64,000 nucleotides of DNA from Entomobacter blattae. GTDB lineage: Bacteria > Pseudomonadota > Alphaproteobacteria > Acetobacterales > Acetobacteraceae. A program made the translations under genes and the position numbers. Where the stretch lies: NCBI RefSeq assembly GCF_014672835.1, contig NZ_CP060244.1:909001-973000 (forward strand), given 5' to 3'. Positions within the stretch are counted from its first letter, which is position 1. Each line of letters opens with the position of its first letter. Below, piece by piece: positions 1-9,813 of this stretch. The notes under the pieces are model-generated. The model made no database searches. It was not told the DNA's origin and saw nothing but the letters and a program-made list of their open reading frames with translations.

Positions 1-173
1 AAACCCCTATGAAAGAAGCCTTCTGCCAAACCCTTCAGGGAGAAAGATTTCCAAAAAACATGGGACAACATTTCCGTAGTATTATGAGAAAAAAACTTCA
101 GGAAAACCCTTTTGGAAACGCATTTTCAGGACTCCTCCAAAAAAAATCTCCAGAAAAAAATTTCCCAGAAAAT

Positions 174-421
174 CCAGAAAATAAAGCCCCAGAAAATAAA
201 GCCCCAGAAAATAAAGCCCCAGAAAATGAACCGTCAAAAAATAAACCTTCAGGAAATAAACTTTATGGAAAGGATCACACGGGATATGACCATGCGGGAT
301 ATGACTATGCCCAGCCCCGAGGCCTGCATTTTAAATCCACTGACTCGAGTTCTATTGACTCGAATTCTATGAGGCGATCTTTGTGGAAATGGGGATGAGA
401 GCAATAGGGATGAGAGCAATG
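174..421. repeat. Chain of 15-bp tandem duplications upstream of the efflux operon
   Basis: Six consecutive 15-bp units lie at 174-263; the first three are identical (CCAGAAAATAAAGCC) and the rest diverge. Further exact or near-exact 15-bp doublets follow at 281-310, 342-371 and 392-421, the last inside the 5' end of the adaptor gene. All have the same 15-bp period but different sequences, so this is a series of independent short tandem duplications rather than one expanded repeat. Because the unit is a multiple of three, a frame encoding PENKA repeats stays open through 9-398, but it has no recognisable domain and I do not call it a gene. Nothing else is seen in 1-382. Confidence 0.85.
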
Positions 422-1690
422 GGTCTGTGGAAAAAGGGTGGTTGTCAAACATCACTCACCTTCTTTCGTCGGGTGGTTCTGGGCGAGGGTATTGGGCCAA
501 TGCTTGTTTTGTCTTTGGTTTGTGTAGGCATCAATCCAGCATGGGGGGTGGCCGCCAAAAAGGCTGTTGGGCAAAAGGGCGTAACCCCTAGCACCAGTAA
601 ACCCAGAGTTGGGCCTCAATCGGCTAATCTTGGTTTTCTTAGCGTAACCCCTGAAATATTCCGCACGATGGGGATTAAAACGGCCAAGGTACGAAACGGT
701 AAAATCAGCAGCTTTATTGTTAGCCCGGCCTATGTTGAGGCCGATGATCGGAGTTTGGTTAAAATCCGCCCGGTTGGGAATGGGCGCGTGGTTAAGGTTT
801 ATACGTATCCCGGTCAGGTTGTGGTGCCTGGCACGCCTTTACTGGATTATGAAAACTATACCTTAACCGATGTGATCAATCAGGTTGATGCGGCCAAGGC
901 AGTGGTCGAGGAAGCTCAGGCCCAGAAAACGGAAGCGGCCTATGCTGCCCAAAGGGGGAACTTGTTGCAAGGGGGGGCTTTGCCAAGGGGAGAGGTGCAG
1001 AGAAGGCAGACTGTTTTGCAGCATATGTCTGGTCTGGTTAGGGAAAAGCAGGCTCTTTTGCATAATATGCGCATGCGATTGAGCCAGTTTAGCAATAATA
1101 GCGAAACTATTTTTGATGGCCACTATTCCCGCGTTATGTCACCGGTTTCAGGAATGGTGAAAACCATTAATATCTCGATGGGCGATATGATCGGTTCAAG
1201 CAGTCTGCCCGTGGTAGAAATTGTCAATACCTCTACGGTTTGGGTGGTTTCTCAGGTTTCAAGCCATAATCTCGATCAGGTTAAAATTGGCAATCCGCAA
1301 AGCACGATCATTGCTGAACATACGCCTTCCTTGCCCATTTCTTCTACAGTTACAACCATAGATAGTAGTGTTGATCCTATTACACGCCAATTTCTGGTGC
1401 GGAGTGAGGTGAAAAATACGGGTAAGCTCCGGGCTGGCATGTTTGTAAGAACACGGATTTACAACACACCTCAACCTGGGCTTGTCATCCCCAAGGAGGC
1501 CCTTCAGAGGATTGATGACCATTTTGTGGTTTTTGTAAAAGTTGGCCCCCATCGTTTTGCTTGCCGTATTGTTGTAACCGGGCCTTCCTCTGATCAGGAT
1601 ATCCTGATTAAGAAGGGATTGAAGGAAGGTGATGAGATTGTAACAAGTGGCAGCTTTGACTTAAAATCTCAGCTCGCTATGAGGCAGTAG
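383..1690 (+). CDS. Periplasmic adaptor (membrane fusion) subunit of an RND metal efflux pump, CusB/CzcB-like
   Basis: This 435-residue protein links an inner-membrane RND pump to an outer-membrane channel. It has an N-terminal hydrophobic export signal (about residues 33-55, ending near AWG), then a typical adaptor layout: a barrel-sandwich half with VVKVYTYPGQVVVPGTPL, a long Ala/Gln/Glu-rich hairpin (about 165-225), a second lipoyl half (VSGMVKTINISMGDMIG), and a C-terminal beta-barrel and membrane-proximal domain. It lies 13 bp before the pump gene, which a GAG-rich ribosome site joins into one operon. The start is uncertain: GTG 383 has a GAGG at 371-374, but ATGs at 389, 395, 410 and 419 are in frame, and a 15-bp duplication (392-421) falls exactly here. 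No outer-membrane partner is visible. No His-rich metal-binding tail is seen. Confidence 0.85.
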   Translation: MEMGMRAIGMRAMGLWKKGGCQTSLTFFRRVVLGEGIGPMLVLSLVCVGINPAWGVAAKKAVGQKGVTPSTSKPRVGPQSANLGFLSVTPEIFRTMGIKTAKVRNGKISSFIVSPAYVEADDRSLVKIRPVGNGRVVKVYTYPGQVVVPGTPLLDYENYTLTDVINQVDAAKAVVEEAQAQKTEAAYAAQRGNLLQGGALPRGEVQRRQTVLQHMSGLVREKQALLHNMRMRLSQFSNNSETIFDGHYSRVMSPVSGMVKTINISMGDMIGSSSLPVVEIVNTSTVWVVSQVSSHNLDQVKIGNPQSTIIAEHTPSLPISSTVTTIDSSVDPITRQFLVRSEVKNTGKLRAGMFVRTRIYNTPQPGLVIPKEALQRIDDHFVVFVKVGPHRFACRIVVTGPSSDQDILIKKGLKEGDEIVTSGSFDLKSQLAMRQ

Positions 1691-1703
1691 GAGAGGCGGG
1701 GAA

Positions 1704-4700
1704 GTGTTAAGATTTATCAAGGCACTGTTACGCCATGGTGGCATTATCATGGGTTTGTGTGCGGTGTTAACCATAGCGGGGATTATAGACCTGCGCACCT
1801 TACCTGTTGAGCCTGTGCCTGATATTTCTCCTAAGCAGGTTATGCTGTCTGTTACGGCGCCGGGCTTGCCAACGGAAGAGGTGGAAAGGCTTGTAACCTT
1901 GCCAGCAGAAACGGCCATGGCGGGGATTCCTGGCATTGTTAATCTACGCTCTATCACTCGTACAGGCCTTACGGTGCTTTATCTTCAATTTCGGGAAGAT
2001 ACAGATATTTACTTGGATCGTACGCTGGTTTCCCAAAAACTGGATGATATCCGGGCGAACATATTTTTAGGAAATGTGACCTTCTCCCTTGGCCCATTGG
2101 CAACAGGGATGGGGGAGATCCTTTCTTTCCAACTGAAGGGGGCAAATTATCAGCTTGAAGACTTGTTTCAGATCATGAAATGGAAGGTAATTCCCCAGTT
2201 AAAGCTGGTGCCAGGGGTGATCGAGGTTAACAATAATGGCGGGGCTGAAAAGACATTTCGTGTTAGCATTAATAACGACAGGATGATTGAAAACCATATC
2301 TCGCTTTCGAGTGTCTATGATGCGCTGGATGGAGTTAACAAGGCTGTTAGTGGCAACTGGCTGGATATTAATGATGAGCACAGCAATATCGTCGGTCGCA
2401 CCTTGATAAAAGACTTGGAAGATTTTGGCAATATTCAGGTCAGTGCTAGTCAGAAAGGTTCTGTTATCCATCTGCGAGATATTGGGGAGGTGGGTTTTGC
2501 AGCCCGCCCACGGTTTGGGGGAGCCAGCCGTGATGGGAAGGGAGAGATTATTAACGGCGTTATTCTTTTGCAGCAAGGGGCCAGTGCCAAGGCCACCTTA
2601 AAAAATCTTCAGGAGGCTATACCTCGTATTCAGGCCACTTTGCCCCAGGGCGTGAGTATGGATGTTTATTACAGCCGCGCTCACTTAACTGATGAAACAA
2701 TCCATACCGTAAAGGAAAACCTGCTTTGGGGTGCTATTTTGGTGCTGGTGGTGTTGCTTGTGGTCTTGGGAGATTTAAGGGCTTCTTTGGTGATCGTTTC
2801 CGTGATTCCCTTTTCGCTGGTTATGGCCATGGTGGGGATGCATTATTTGGGAATATCAGCCAACCTGCTCAGCCTTGGGGCCATTGATTTTGGCATGATC
2901 GTGGATGGCTCTTTGGTGATTGTTGAAAAGGTTATGAGTGCGCGCCGGATAGAATATAGCGATATGGCAGATCTGGTAGCTCATAACTGGACCCAGGTGG
3001 TCAGGCCTGTAACCTTTGCCATTATGATTATTATATTGGTTTATCTCCCCATTCTGACCTTGCAAAGTGTAGAAGGGCGTATGTTTCGTCCCATGGGGCA
3101 AACGGTTATCCTAGCCCTTATTGCTTCTCTTTTGTTTTCCCTTTTTTGCATCCCGATTATTGCGCGGTTATGTGTGCGGGTGGGAAGCCACCATAAGGAT
3201 ACATTTTTTATTCGCTTTGTACGCAAATATTATACCCCGATTTTCTATTGGTGCATGCAAAATACCACCAAGGTGTTTGGTATAGCTCTTATTGTGCTGG
3301 TTTTTTCCGGTGTCCTTGCGACCCGCTTGGGGGGAGAGTTCATTCCCCAGTTGCAAGAAGGCAGCCTGGTGCTGAATTCTGTGCGCTATCCTAGCATTTC
3401 GCTGGATTCATCGTTGCGCTCCGTACAGGAGATCGAAAAAGTCCTGACGTCTTTTCCCGATGTACGAACGGTTGTTAGTAATACGGGTACTGCCATTATT
3501 CCCACAGACCCCCAAGGTTGGGAGGAAACCGATACCTTTATTTACCTGAAACCAAAATCTGAGTGGAAAACCGCCTCAACCCAGGAAGGGCTGGTCAAGG
3601 CTTTTGATGAAGCGTTACAGAAAAACATTATTGGCTCTACCTTTACCTGGTCTCAGCCGATTGAAATGCGCATGCATGACCTGCTTTCTGGTGTGCGCTC
3701 TCAAATTGCTCTCTCCTTTTATGGGGATGATGTCCGTAAGCTGGTCAGCTTAGCCAAACAGGCAGCGACCCTTATGAAGACGATCCCCGGCGCTGCCGAC
3801 GTAGCGGCCAGGGAGGTGGAAAGTAACCCGACCCTGCATATTGATGTTGATAGAACCATGACAGGGCGGTTGAATGTGGATACCCAGGAAATTCTTAAAA
3901 CCGTGACTGCCCTGGCAGGCTATATTGGGCCGCCTGTTTCCATGAATGGGAGTTTAATTCCCACTCAGGCCGTTTTTATGCTGCAAGATCGTGATAGCCT
4001 GGACGATATTCGTAATTTGGCAGTCTTTAATCGCGATGGTGTTCCCGTTAGGCTCTCGCAGGTAACCCATATGACCCGGGAGGATACGCCTGTGAGTATC
4101 CGCCATAACCGTGGCTCGCGCCAGGTGGTGGTGCAGGCCAATGTACGCGGGCGCGATATTAACTCCTTTGTGGTGGAAGCTCAGGAGAAGATCCGCACTC
4201 AATTGCCTTTGCCGCATGGTTACAGAGTTGAATGGGGTGGGCAGTTTAACAATATGAAATCAGCCCTAGCTAGGCTTGAAGTGGTTGTGCCGATTGCGAT
4301 TTTCCTGATTTTTTGCCTCTTGATTGTAGCCTTAGGCAATGTTGCCTTAGCGGTTTTGGTGCTGGTGAACTTACCCTTTGCCGCCACGGGGGGGATTATT
4401 GCCCTATATATTCGGGGTATGCCCTTTAGTATTTCTGCCAGTATTGGCTTTATTGCGCTTTTTGGTATTGCCGTGTTGAATGGGGTGGTTTTGGTGAGTT
4501 ATATCTCTTATAAACGCCAGCGTGAGGAAAAACCAGTTCTAGAGGCCATTCATGAAGCAGTGGAAGACCGTTTCAGGCCGGTTATGGCTACGGCCAGTGT
4601 GGCTTGTTTGGGCTTTTTCCCCATGGCTTTTTCCATGAGTGAGGGAGGAGAGGTTGAAAAACCTTTGGCCACAGTGGTGATGGGGGGGCTTGTATCCTCT

Positions 4701-4772
4701 ACAGCTCTAACTTTGTTGGTTATTCCCGCCCTTTATGCCCGTATGGCCAAATATTTCAAAAAAAGCCTTTAG
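1704..4772 (+). CDS. Heavy-metal efflux RND transporter, CzcA/CusA family
   Basis: This is the inner-membrane proton-driven pump of 1022 residues, the normal length for the HME-RND family. The N-terminus carries TM1 followed by the family motif LPVEPVPDISPKQV. The central membrane block contains DFGMIVDGSLVIVE (about residues 392-405); the DFG...DG form is characteristic of CzcA-type pumps for divalent ions, whereas monovalent Cu/Ag pumps differ there. That suggests Zn/Co/Ni, but the substrate is inference. Two porter-domain repeats and twelve membrane segments are apparent, ending with EKPLATVVMGGL and a short basic tail. The start is GTG with AGGCGGGG just upstream, and the gene is co-transcribed with the adaptor before it. 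Its stop overlaps the stop of the convergent membrane-protein gene by 4 bp, leaving no room for a terminator between them. Confidence 0.92.
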   Translation: MLRFIKALLRHGGIIMGLCAVLTIAGIIDLRTLPVEPVPDISPKQVMLSVTAPGLPTEEVERLVTLPAETAMAGIPGIVNLRSITRTGLTVLYLQFREDTDIYLDRTLVSQKLDDIRANIFLGNVTFSLGPLATGMGEILSFQLKGANYQLEDLFQIMKWKVIPQLKLVPGVIEVNNNGGAEKTFRVSINNDRMIENHISLSSVYDALDGVNKAVSGNWLDINDEHSNIVGRTLIKDLEDFGNIQVSASQKGSVIHLRDIGEVGFAARPRFGGASRDGKGEIINGVILLQQGASAKATLKNLQEAIPRIQATLPQGVSMDVYYSRAHLTDETIHTVKENLLWGAILVLVVLLVVLGDLRASLVIVSVIPFSLVMAMVGMHYLGISANLLSLGAIDFGMIVDGSLVIVEKVMSARRIEYSDMADLVAHNWTQVVRPVTFAIMIIILVYLPILTLQSVEGRMFRPMGQTVILALIASLLFSLFCIPIIARLCVRVGSHHKDTFFIRFVRKYYTPIFYWCMQNTTKVFGIALIVLVFSGVLATRLGGEFIPQLQEGSLVLNSVRYPSISLDSSLRSVQEIEKVLTSFPDVRTVVSNTGTAIIPTDPQGWEETDTFIYLKPKSEWKTASTQEGLVKAFDEALQKNIIGSTFTWSQPIEMRMHDLLSGVRSQIALSFYGDDVRKLVSLAKQAATLMKTIPGAADVAAREVESNPTLHIDVDRTMTGRLNVDTQEILKTVTALAGYIGPPVSMNGSLIPTQAVFMLQDRDSLDDIRNLAVFNRDGVPVRLSQVTHMTREDTPVSIRHNRGSRQVVVQANVRGRDINSFVVEAQEKIRTQLPLPHGYRVEWGGQFNNMKSALARLEVVVPIAIFLIFCLLIVALGNVALAVLVLVNLPFAATGGIIALYIRGMPFSISASIGFIALFGIAVLNGVVLVSYISYKRQREEKPVLEAIHEAVEDRFRPVMATASVACLGFFPMAFSMSEGGEVEKPLATVVMGGLVSSTALTLLVIPALYARMAKYFKKSL

Positions 4773-5248
4773 AAAAAACTATATCCCACACTGCCTGTTA
4801 CAGCCCCGAGAATGGTTATAAGGCTTAGCACGAGCATAACCCAGTGCATAATCTGCAAACGATGATAGGTTTTTACAGGCTCTTTTTGGGCATCCTTATG
4901 GATTTTCTGTTCAAGAAAAAAGGGTTCAATAACAAACAGCATTAAGGTGAACATCAGCCAGACAAAAACCATGGCATGCATCCACCAAAAATGGGCCTGG
5001 GCAAAACGGCCCCATAAATGCATTTGCCAGGCCATATAAAACCCTGACAGCCCTGCGATTAGGGTGGTGACGCGGGCTTGTGTGGCAAAGCGGCTTTCAA
5101 TTTTATGGAAAAGCTCTACGCGTTGGGCGGGCGGAAAATTTTTACGAATAGCGGGCAGAAGAATGGTGGTCACCATACATACCCCACCAATCCAGATGAC
5201 GATTGCAAGCACATGAAGGGCACGAGCTATGGCATAGGCTGTAAACAT
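4769..5248 (-). CDS. CopD-like four-helix integral membrane protein
   Basis: A 159-residue membrane protein with four predicted helices (about residues 5-30, 55-77, 88-110, 132-155). The first helix contains ARALHVLAIVIWIGG, the conserved His-Trp-Gly pattern of the CopD/DUF2269 group of copper-tolerance or haem-related membrane proteins. It is convergent with the metal pump gene and overlaps it tail to tail by 4 bp. The neighbourhood fits a role in metal handling, but only the fold family is supported by the sequence; other four-helix families such as DUF2214 remain possible. An 18-bp tandem doublet lies upstream at 5375-5410. Confidence 0.6.
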   Translation of the reverse strand: MFTAYAIARALHVLAIVIWIGGVCMVTTILLPAIRKNFPPAQRVELFHKIESRFATQARVTTLIAGLSGFYMAWQMHLWGRFAQAHFWWMHAMVFVWLMFTLMLFVIEPFFLEQKIHKDAQKEPVKTYHRLQIMHWVMLVLSLITILGAVTGSVGYSFF

Positions 5249-5471
5249 TTGGGCCTCTTCTTGAAAGACTGCAAATAGGGAAGTGCCGCTGAACCCTTGG
5301 GGAAATGTGCCTTTTTGAAAGGCTCATCAGGGTTTGGAGGCCTCTTTTAAAAAGCAGGATAACTTTATTGCCCGCTTTTGTGAACTAGCCTTCTTTTGTG
5401 AACCAGCCTTTTTAGAGATATTGCCGTTTATGGGGCCTTGTTTATGGGGTCTTGTGGGAGAGCAGCCTTGG

Positions 5472-6449
5472 TTAGATCGCAGGGGGATTAGGCTTTTGGG
5501 CGGGATAGGGGCCGAAGTGAAAAAGTCGGGCTTTGAAACGCTCTAGGGCATCTTTAAGGGAGAGCCGTGGGCGGTGGCCATCGTCAGCGAGAATGGTGAC
5601 AGTGGCTGTCATGCCTGCACTAATGGTTTCTCCTTCGGGGATAGAATCAATCTTAATTCGTACAGGAATACGCTGGGCAAGCCTGACCCAGGTATAGACA
5701 GGGTCTACCAGGGGTAGCCCCTGGGTCGAGGGTGTAGCGTTGGCCGTGGCAATGCCGCGGGTAATGCTTTCCACATGGCCTGAAAGCGGTTTTTGATAGC
5801 CGATCAGGTCAATACGGGTTAAGTCGTTGATGTGGATATCCCATAATTTTGTTTCTTCAAAATAGCCATCTACCCAATAGGAATCGGCATCAATAATATG
5901 GATATTGGCTTGGCCAGCCGTGGCAAAGTCCCCTATCCGCATGGTGAGGTTGGTAATATAGCCGTTTACGGTGCTTCGTATTTTTGTGCGCTCAAGGTTA
6001 ATTTGTGCTTGGGAAAGGGCCGCTACGGCCTCCCCATACAAGGCCTTGGCCTGGGCGGCTGTGGCTTCAAAGGTTTGTTTTTCCTCAGCAGAGGCAGAAA
6101 GATTGGTAAGCTGCTGGCGGCGGGCATGCTGGGAAAGCTTAAGGGTCATATCGGCCATTCGTTCGTTAACTCTGGCCTGGGCAGAGGCCACAGCTATGCG
6201 AAAATCAAAAGGGTCTACTTCGTAGAGGATATCGCCTTTATGGACGAACTGGTTATCGTGAACGGCAATGGCAATGATCTGGCCGGAAATACGCGGGGCG
6301 ATATTGGCCACCTGTGCACGGATCTGACCGTTCCTTGTCCAGGGCGAGGCCGTGTAATAATCCCAAAGGGTAACTCCCACCACTGTTGCTACTCCCAGGA
6401 GGGACAGCGTAAGAGAAAGGCGCATAATACGCTGTGCGCGTTTAAACAC
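5472..6449 (-). CDS. HlyD-family membrane fusion protein, AaeA-like
   Basis: A 325-residue periplasmic adaptor with a single N-terminal anchor helix (about residues 9-30), then TRNGQIRAQVANIAPRISGQI, the start of the biotinyl-lipoyl domain typical of EmrA/AaeA proteins. A helical hairpin follows (about 75-150) and then the second lipoyl half (STVNGYITNLTMRIGDFATAG). The C-terminal barrel contains GYFEETKLWDI, matching AaeA and related p-hydroxybenzoate efflux adaptors. It is the last gene of a three-gene minus-strand unit (aaeB-like, DUF1656, aaeA-like), the standard order for this exporter type. The likely job is efflux of aromatic carboxylic acids or similar toxic acids; that substrate is inferred from the family. 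Confidence 0.85.
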   Translation of the reverse strand: MFKRAQRIMRLSLTLSLLGVATVVGVTLWDYYTASPWTRNGQIRAQVANIAPRISGQIIAIAVHDNQFVHKGDILYEVDPFDFRIAVASAQARVNERMADMTLKLSQHARRQQLTNLSASAEEKQTFEATAAQAKALYGEAVAALSQAQINLERTKIRSTVNGYITNLTMRIGDFATAGQANIHIIDADSYWVDGYFEETKLWDIHINDLTRIDLIGYQKPLSGHVESITRGIATANATPSTQGLPLVDPVYTWVRLAQRIPVRIKIDSIPEGETISAGMTATVTILADDGHRPRLSLKDALERFKARLFHFGPYPAQKPNPPAI

Positions 6450-6509
6450 GAAGAAAATTCCTTTGAAAATAAAAGCAGTACGAATGAAAATAAAAAAAAT
6501 ACAAAACCA

Positions 6510-6704
6510 TCAGAATAAAAGGGTAAATAAGGCTAAAAAACAAATGAGTAAGGCAAATTCTGCTAAGGGTAAGTTCCAGAACAGGGTATGGATTTTAAGC
6601 CTTGTCAGCACGGGGCGGATTAATACGATCGCCACCAGGCTCAAGAGGGCATTGTAGACAAAAGAGGAAATCAGCACACCGTTAATATCAATCACACCAG
6701 ACAT
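6510..6704 (-). CDS. DUF1656 small membrane protein, AaeX-like
   Basis: This 64-residue protein has two hydrophobic helices (about residues 10-32 and 42-62) separated by the short basic loop TRLKIHTLFWN. The opening, D-I-N-G-V-L-I followed by a hydrophobic stretch, is the usual DUF1656/AaeX start. It lies only 3 bp after the FUSC transporter and 60 bp before the fusion protein, the position these small proteins always hold in aae-type operons. Its biochemical role is not established in the family. Confidence 0.85.
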   Translation of the reverse strand: MSGVIDINGVLISSFVYNALLSLVAIVLIRPVLTRLKIHTLFWNLPLAEFALLICFLALFTLLF

Positions 6705-6707
6705 GGT

Positions 6708-8789
6708 TTAATTGGCCTTCACAGCAATAATATCGGAATGGTAAAGGGCACGGGTATTATGCTTCAACAGGTGGGCAACATGGTAAAGCGCTGCAGCACA
6801 GCTTAAAACTACCCCTTGTTCTTCACGGATAAGGTTTGCGCGTATCTGTAAAAATGTCTCGCAACAGAACAGGATGGAAGAGATGGTTATGGCCCTGTCA
6901 TGGTCGGTAATGGCGCTTAGGGCCTCTTGGGCAGCTGGCAGGGCGGCAGGAATATGGCAGGCTCGTTCCAGATAGCGCCTGCTTCTGGCCAGGGCCCCGT
7001 TTAAATCCCCCAGCGACATTAACCGTGAGAAAACCTTTTCAGCAGCCAGGGTTTGTGGGCGTTGGTCATTCCATAATAGGGTTTGGGCCAGTCTGTCATA
7101 TTGGCGGGTCACCAGGGCGGGACCTTCATGTTCGCCAATATGGAAGAATTGGTTTTTAAGATCAGTTACAACAGAAAGGGCAATCCGAAACCTTCGACGG
7201 CGCGCAGAAACAGGAAAGATCAATACAATGCAGATAAAAATCAGGATAGAGGCAAAGAGGAAATAAACACTTCTGTCCACAAAAGCGGTGGGATCAAAAT
7301 CATGGCGGTTCTCAAGGGAGAGGACGGCAAAAAAGAACACCCCAAAATTAAAGCCTATCTGGCTGGTTTTTGGGTTAAGCAGCAAAAGGCACGCCAGAAA
7401 CACCTGGGGGAGGAGGATAATGGCCAGATAAACCATGCTGTTGCCGTAAGGGAGAGCAAAATAATTCACTATTGCGGCACTGCATATGGTGAGGGGAATG
7501 CCGATGAGAGAGCCATAGCCAATAGCTTTTGGTGCTGGGTTAAGCCCTGCCTGGGTGAGCATAATAGAGACCTGGCTCAGTGTAATGGTAATGGCTGGAA
7601 TACCCGATAAAACACAAACAAATGCCGTGATGGAAAAACCAAACAGGGTTCTGAGCGCATTCATAAAAGCGGCAAACCTATCCTGGTGGCGAACAATACG
7701 GGTAGGTGGGGAGGCTGAGGCTGCCTTGCGCCCCCGAATAAGGGTGTCAATCCCGTTAGCAACCCAGCGTGTTTGCAAAACAATCCGTTCAGTACGCTCA
7801 ATCAAAAAGGCTTCCTGTGGGGAAGTGGGAAGAATGAGTTGCCCTGTTTTCTGGTCTTTCTCAAGCAAGGTTTCTAGGGCATTTTGTGTTTGGTAAACGG
7901 AAAGGGCTGCTGGCATCTCGCTTGTGTAATAGGTGCGTATTTTTGTATGAAGCTGCTGGGTAATGGGCTGGTGGTGCAAAATATCGTTAATGGCCCGGCT
8001 GCAGGAAATAATATCTAACATTCCTACCATAGCAGAACGGGCACCTGCTGTGCGATAAACGCTGTCTTCCATTTCTGTCCTGGCAAAGGACATATCTGAA
8101 ATCAGCCCAATGATACGGGCTGCTAGCTCGGCTATCGTCTTGTCATTGGGCAGCGGGTGACCTTCTATAGCCCGATCGGCCAGGCTATAGACTTCCTGAG
8201 AAATAAGATGCAGTTTTTCTGCCAGTTTTTTCCATGCTGTAGGGGAGCCAAAAAAATCGTTAATACAGGCTACAGTAGCAATACCCACGGCAATGGCTGC
8301 GGTACGGTTTACGGCAAGCTCAAAAACATCTTGGGGCTGGTCTATGGCGGCAATGCTGATAATAATGGCAGTATAGCCGGCTAGAATGGCTCCATAAGAG
8401 CGAAAATCCCGCTCCAGAGAGCCAATAGCGACACAGGTGCACAACCATAGACCCATTCCACCTAGTAAAAGGTAGCGTTCTTGGGGGAAGAGGGCGACCA
8501 GAATAATGGAGACTATAGCCCCAATGATAGTCGCCGCCATGCGGTATATGGCCTTGGAAAGGACTTGGCCGCGCAAGGGTTGGGCAAGGAGCATAACCGT
8601 GATAGCAGCCGACGAAGGGGACTCTAGCTGAAGCCAGAACGAAGCACTTAAGGCCAGTACAACAGAAAGCCACGTGCGGAGGCAAAAGCTCCAGCACCCT
8701 GGTGGGAAAAGCCAGTTTTTAAGGGATACGGCATAAATGCCTACAGGAGCCGCCTGGTAGAAGGCTTTTTTTAGAGAGAGTGTCAACAA
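6708..8789 (-). CDS. FUSC-family inner-membrane exporter, AaeB-like
   Basis: A 693-residue protein with two copies of the FUSC layout: six membrane helices (about residues 25-180), a long soluble part, a second set of helices (about 370-530) and a C-terminal soluble domain. The segment with LQLESPSSAAITVMLLAQP is a typical FUSC opening. Family members such as AaeB pump aromatic carboxylic acids, and fusaric acid resistance proteins pump a fungal toxin. It is first in a minus-strand operon with DUF1656 and an HlyD-type adaptor. The substrate cannot be read from sequence. No regulator gene of the AaeR type is adjacent. Confidence 0.85.
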   Translation of the reverse strand: MLTLSLKKAFYQAAPVGIYAVSLKNWLFPPGCWSFCLRTWLSVVLALSASFWLQLESPSSAAITVMLLAQPLRGQVLSKAIYRMAATIIGAIVSIILVALFPQERYLLLGGMGLWLCTCVAIGSLERDFRSYGAILAGYTAIIISIAAIDQPQDVFELAVNRTAAIAVGIATVACINDFFGSPTAWKKLAEKLHLISQEVYSLADRAIEGHPLPNDKTIAELAARIIGLISDMSFARTEMEDSVYRTAGARSAMVGMLDIISCSRAINDILHHQPITQQLHTKIRTYYTSEMPAALSVYQTQNALETLLEKDQKTGQLILPTSPQEAFLIERTERIVLQTRWVANGIDTLIRGRKAASASPPTRIVRHQDRFAAFMNALRTLFGFSITAFVCVLSGIPAITITLSQVSIMLTQAGLNPAPKAIGYGSLIGIPLTICSAAIVNYFALPYGNSMVYLAIILLPQVFLACLLLLNPKTSQIGFNFGVFFFAVLSLENRHDFDPTAFVDRSVYFLFASILIFICIVLIFPVSARRRRFRIALSVVTDLKNQFFHIGEHEGPALVTRQYDRLAQTLLWNDQRPQTLAAEKVFSRLMSLGDLNGALARSRRYLERACHIPAALPAAQEALSAITDHDRAITISSILFCCETFLQIRANLIREEQGVVLSCAAALYHVAHLLKHNTRALYHSDIIAVKAN

Positions 8790-9147
8790 GGGATTATGGC
8801 ATTAAAATAATACGACATTAAAATAACAAGGCTGTGGTCGATGGTAAATTTTGTGTCAGCTTAATGGAAATAGATCCAGAATGGTGTAACAAAGTACAAC
8901 AATCGGGGAGCTAAAGAAGAAAAAGAAAATATTAAAATGGCGTTTTATAGCTTAATGCATTGATCAATAAAGAAATTTTCCTCCACCAGAGAAGAGGTCT
9001 CCCCTTGAAGGGGAATAAGAGGGCAGGGGTGTATAATATGCATGGCTTGGAAAAAACGCTCCCCAGATTTACGTCTATCCCAAGTTTACTCTTATCCCCA
9101 GTTTACGTTTATCCTAGGGCTCATGCCTAAAAGCTAACCGGTTTAGG
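8790..9147. other. Spacer between the exporter operon and folE, with 17-18-bp repeats
   Basis: There is no gene in these 358 bases. The only structure seen is three degenerate 17-18-bp copies at about 9064-9114 built on a core like AGTTTACGTCTATCCC. The promoter of the exporter operon (minus strand) must lie in the AT-rich part near 8795-8960, but I cannot place it confidently. Confidence 0.5.
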
Positions 9148-9783
9148 TTACCGTAAAAAGGCTGTGCGAGGGGCAAAAATTTGGGCTATTAACTCCTGTC
9201 GCAGGGCAGGGTCGGTTTTATACTTGCCAAGTAGGGTAGAAGTGCTCATGGAAACACCAGGGCGATGAACACCGCGGGTTGTCATGCAGTGATGGTCTGA
9301 TTCTATAAAAACGGCCACGCCTTGGGGTTGCAGGGCAGTATGAATGGCGTTGGCAATTTCAGCGGTTAATCGTTCTTGAATTTGCAGGCGGCGCGCATAG
9401 GCATTCACCACCCGGGCGAGTTTGGAAATCCCTACAACCCGTTTATTGGGGAGATAGGCGATATGAACAATGCCGATGATGGGAACCATATGGTGTTCAC
9501 AGTGGCTTTCAAAGCGGATATCCCTTAATATAACGCTTTCATTATAGTTTCCGACTTCTTCAAAAACGCGGCTTAAATAGTCCAGCGGGTCTTGGTTATA
9601 ACCTTCGAAAAATTCATCATAGGAGCGAATAACTCTTTGAGGAGTTTCTTGTAATCCTTCCCTCTCTGGGTCCTCACCTATCCAGCGGAGGAGGGTGCGT
9701 ATGGCGTCTTCAGCTTCTGTGCGGGTGGGGGTTGCTGTAGGGCGGTTTTTTTTGGGGGGAGATGTCGTCATGGTTGTATCCAT
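9148..9783 (-). CDS. folE: GTP cyclohydrolase I
   Basis: This enzyme converts GTP to 7,8-dihydroneopterin triphosphate, the entry step to folate (and, in bacteria with that pathway, queuosine). It has 211 residues, normal for the bacterial type I enzyme. Zinc-binding and catalytic motifs are intact: [11 protein letters not shown] (Cys and His ligands, about residues 90-100) and DHHCMTTRG (third Cys ligand, about 160-168). [20 protein letters not shown] is the conserved helix before the active site. The first 25 residues are a variable Thr/Pro-rich extension, and ATG codons at positions 1 and 5 could both serve as the start. It lies 30 bp downstream of apaG on the same strand and is probably co-transcribed with it. 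Confidence 0.96.
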   Translation of the reverse strand: MDTTMTTSPPKKNRPTATPTRTEAEDAIRTLLRWIGEDPEREGLQETPQRVIRSYDEFFEGYNQDPLDYLSRVFEEVGNYNESVILRDIRFESHCEHHMVPIIGIVHIAYLPNKRVVGISKLARVVNAYARRLQIQERLTAEIANAIHTALQPQGVAVFIESDHHCMTTRGVHRPGVSMSTSTLLGKYKTDPALRQELIAQIFAPRTAFLR

Positions 9784-9813
9784 ATCTGATCGGCGTATAA
9801 AAGGGGAGGTCGA

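Noticed and set aside
9-398. Open frame with PENKA repeats before the metal pump operon
   Set aside because: It stays open because the repeat unit is 15 bp. There is no domain or export signal, and it runs into the adaptor gene's start.
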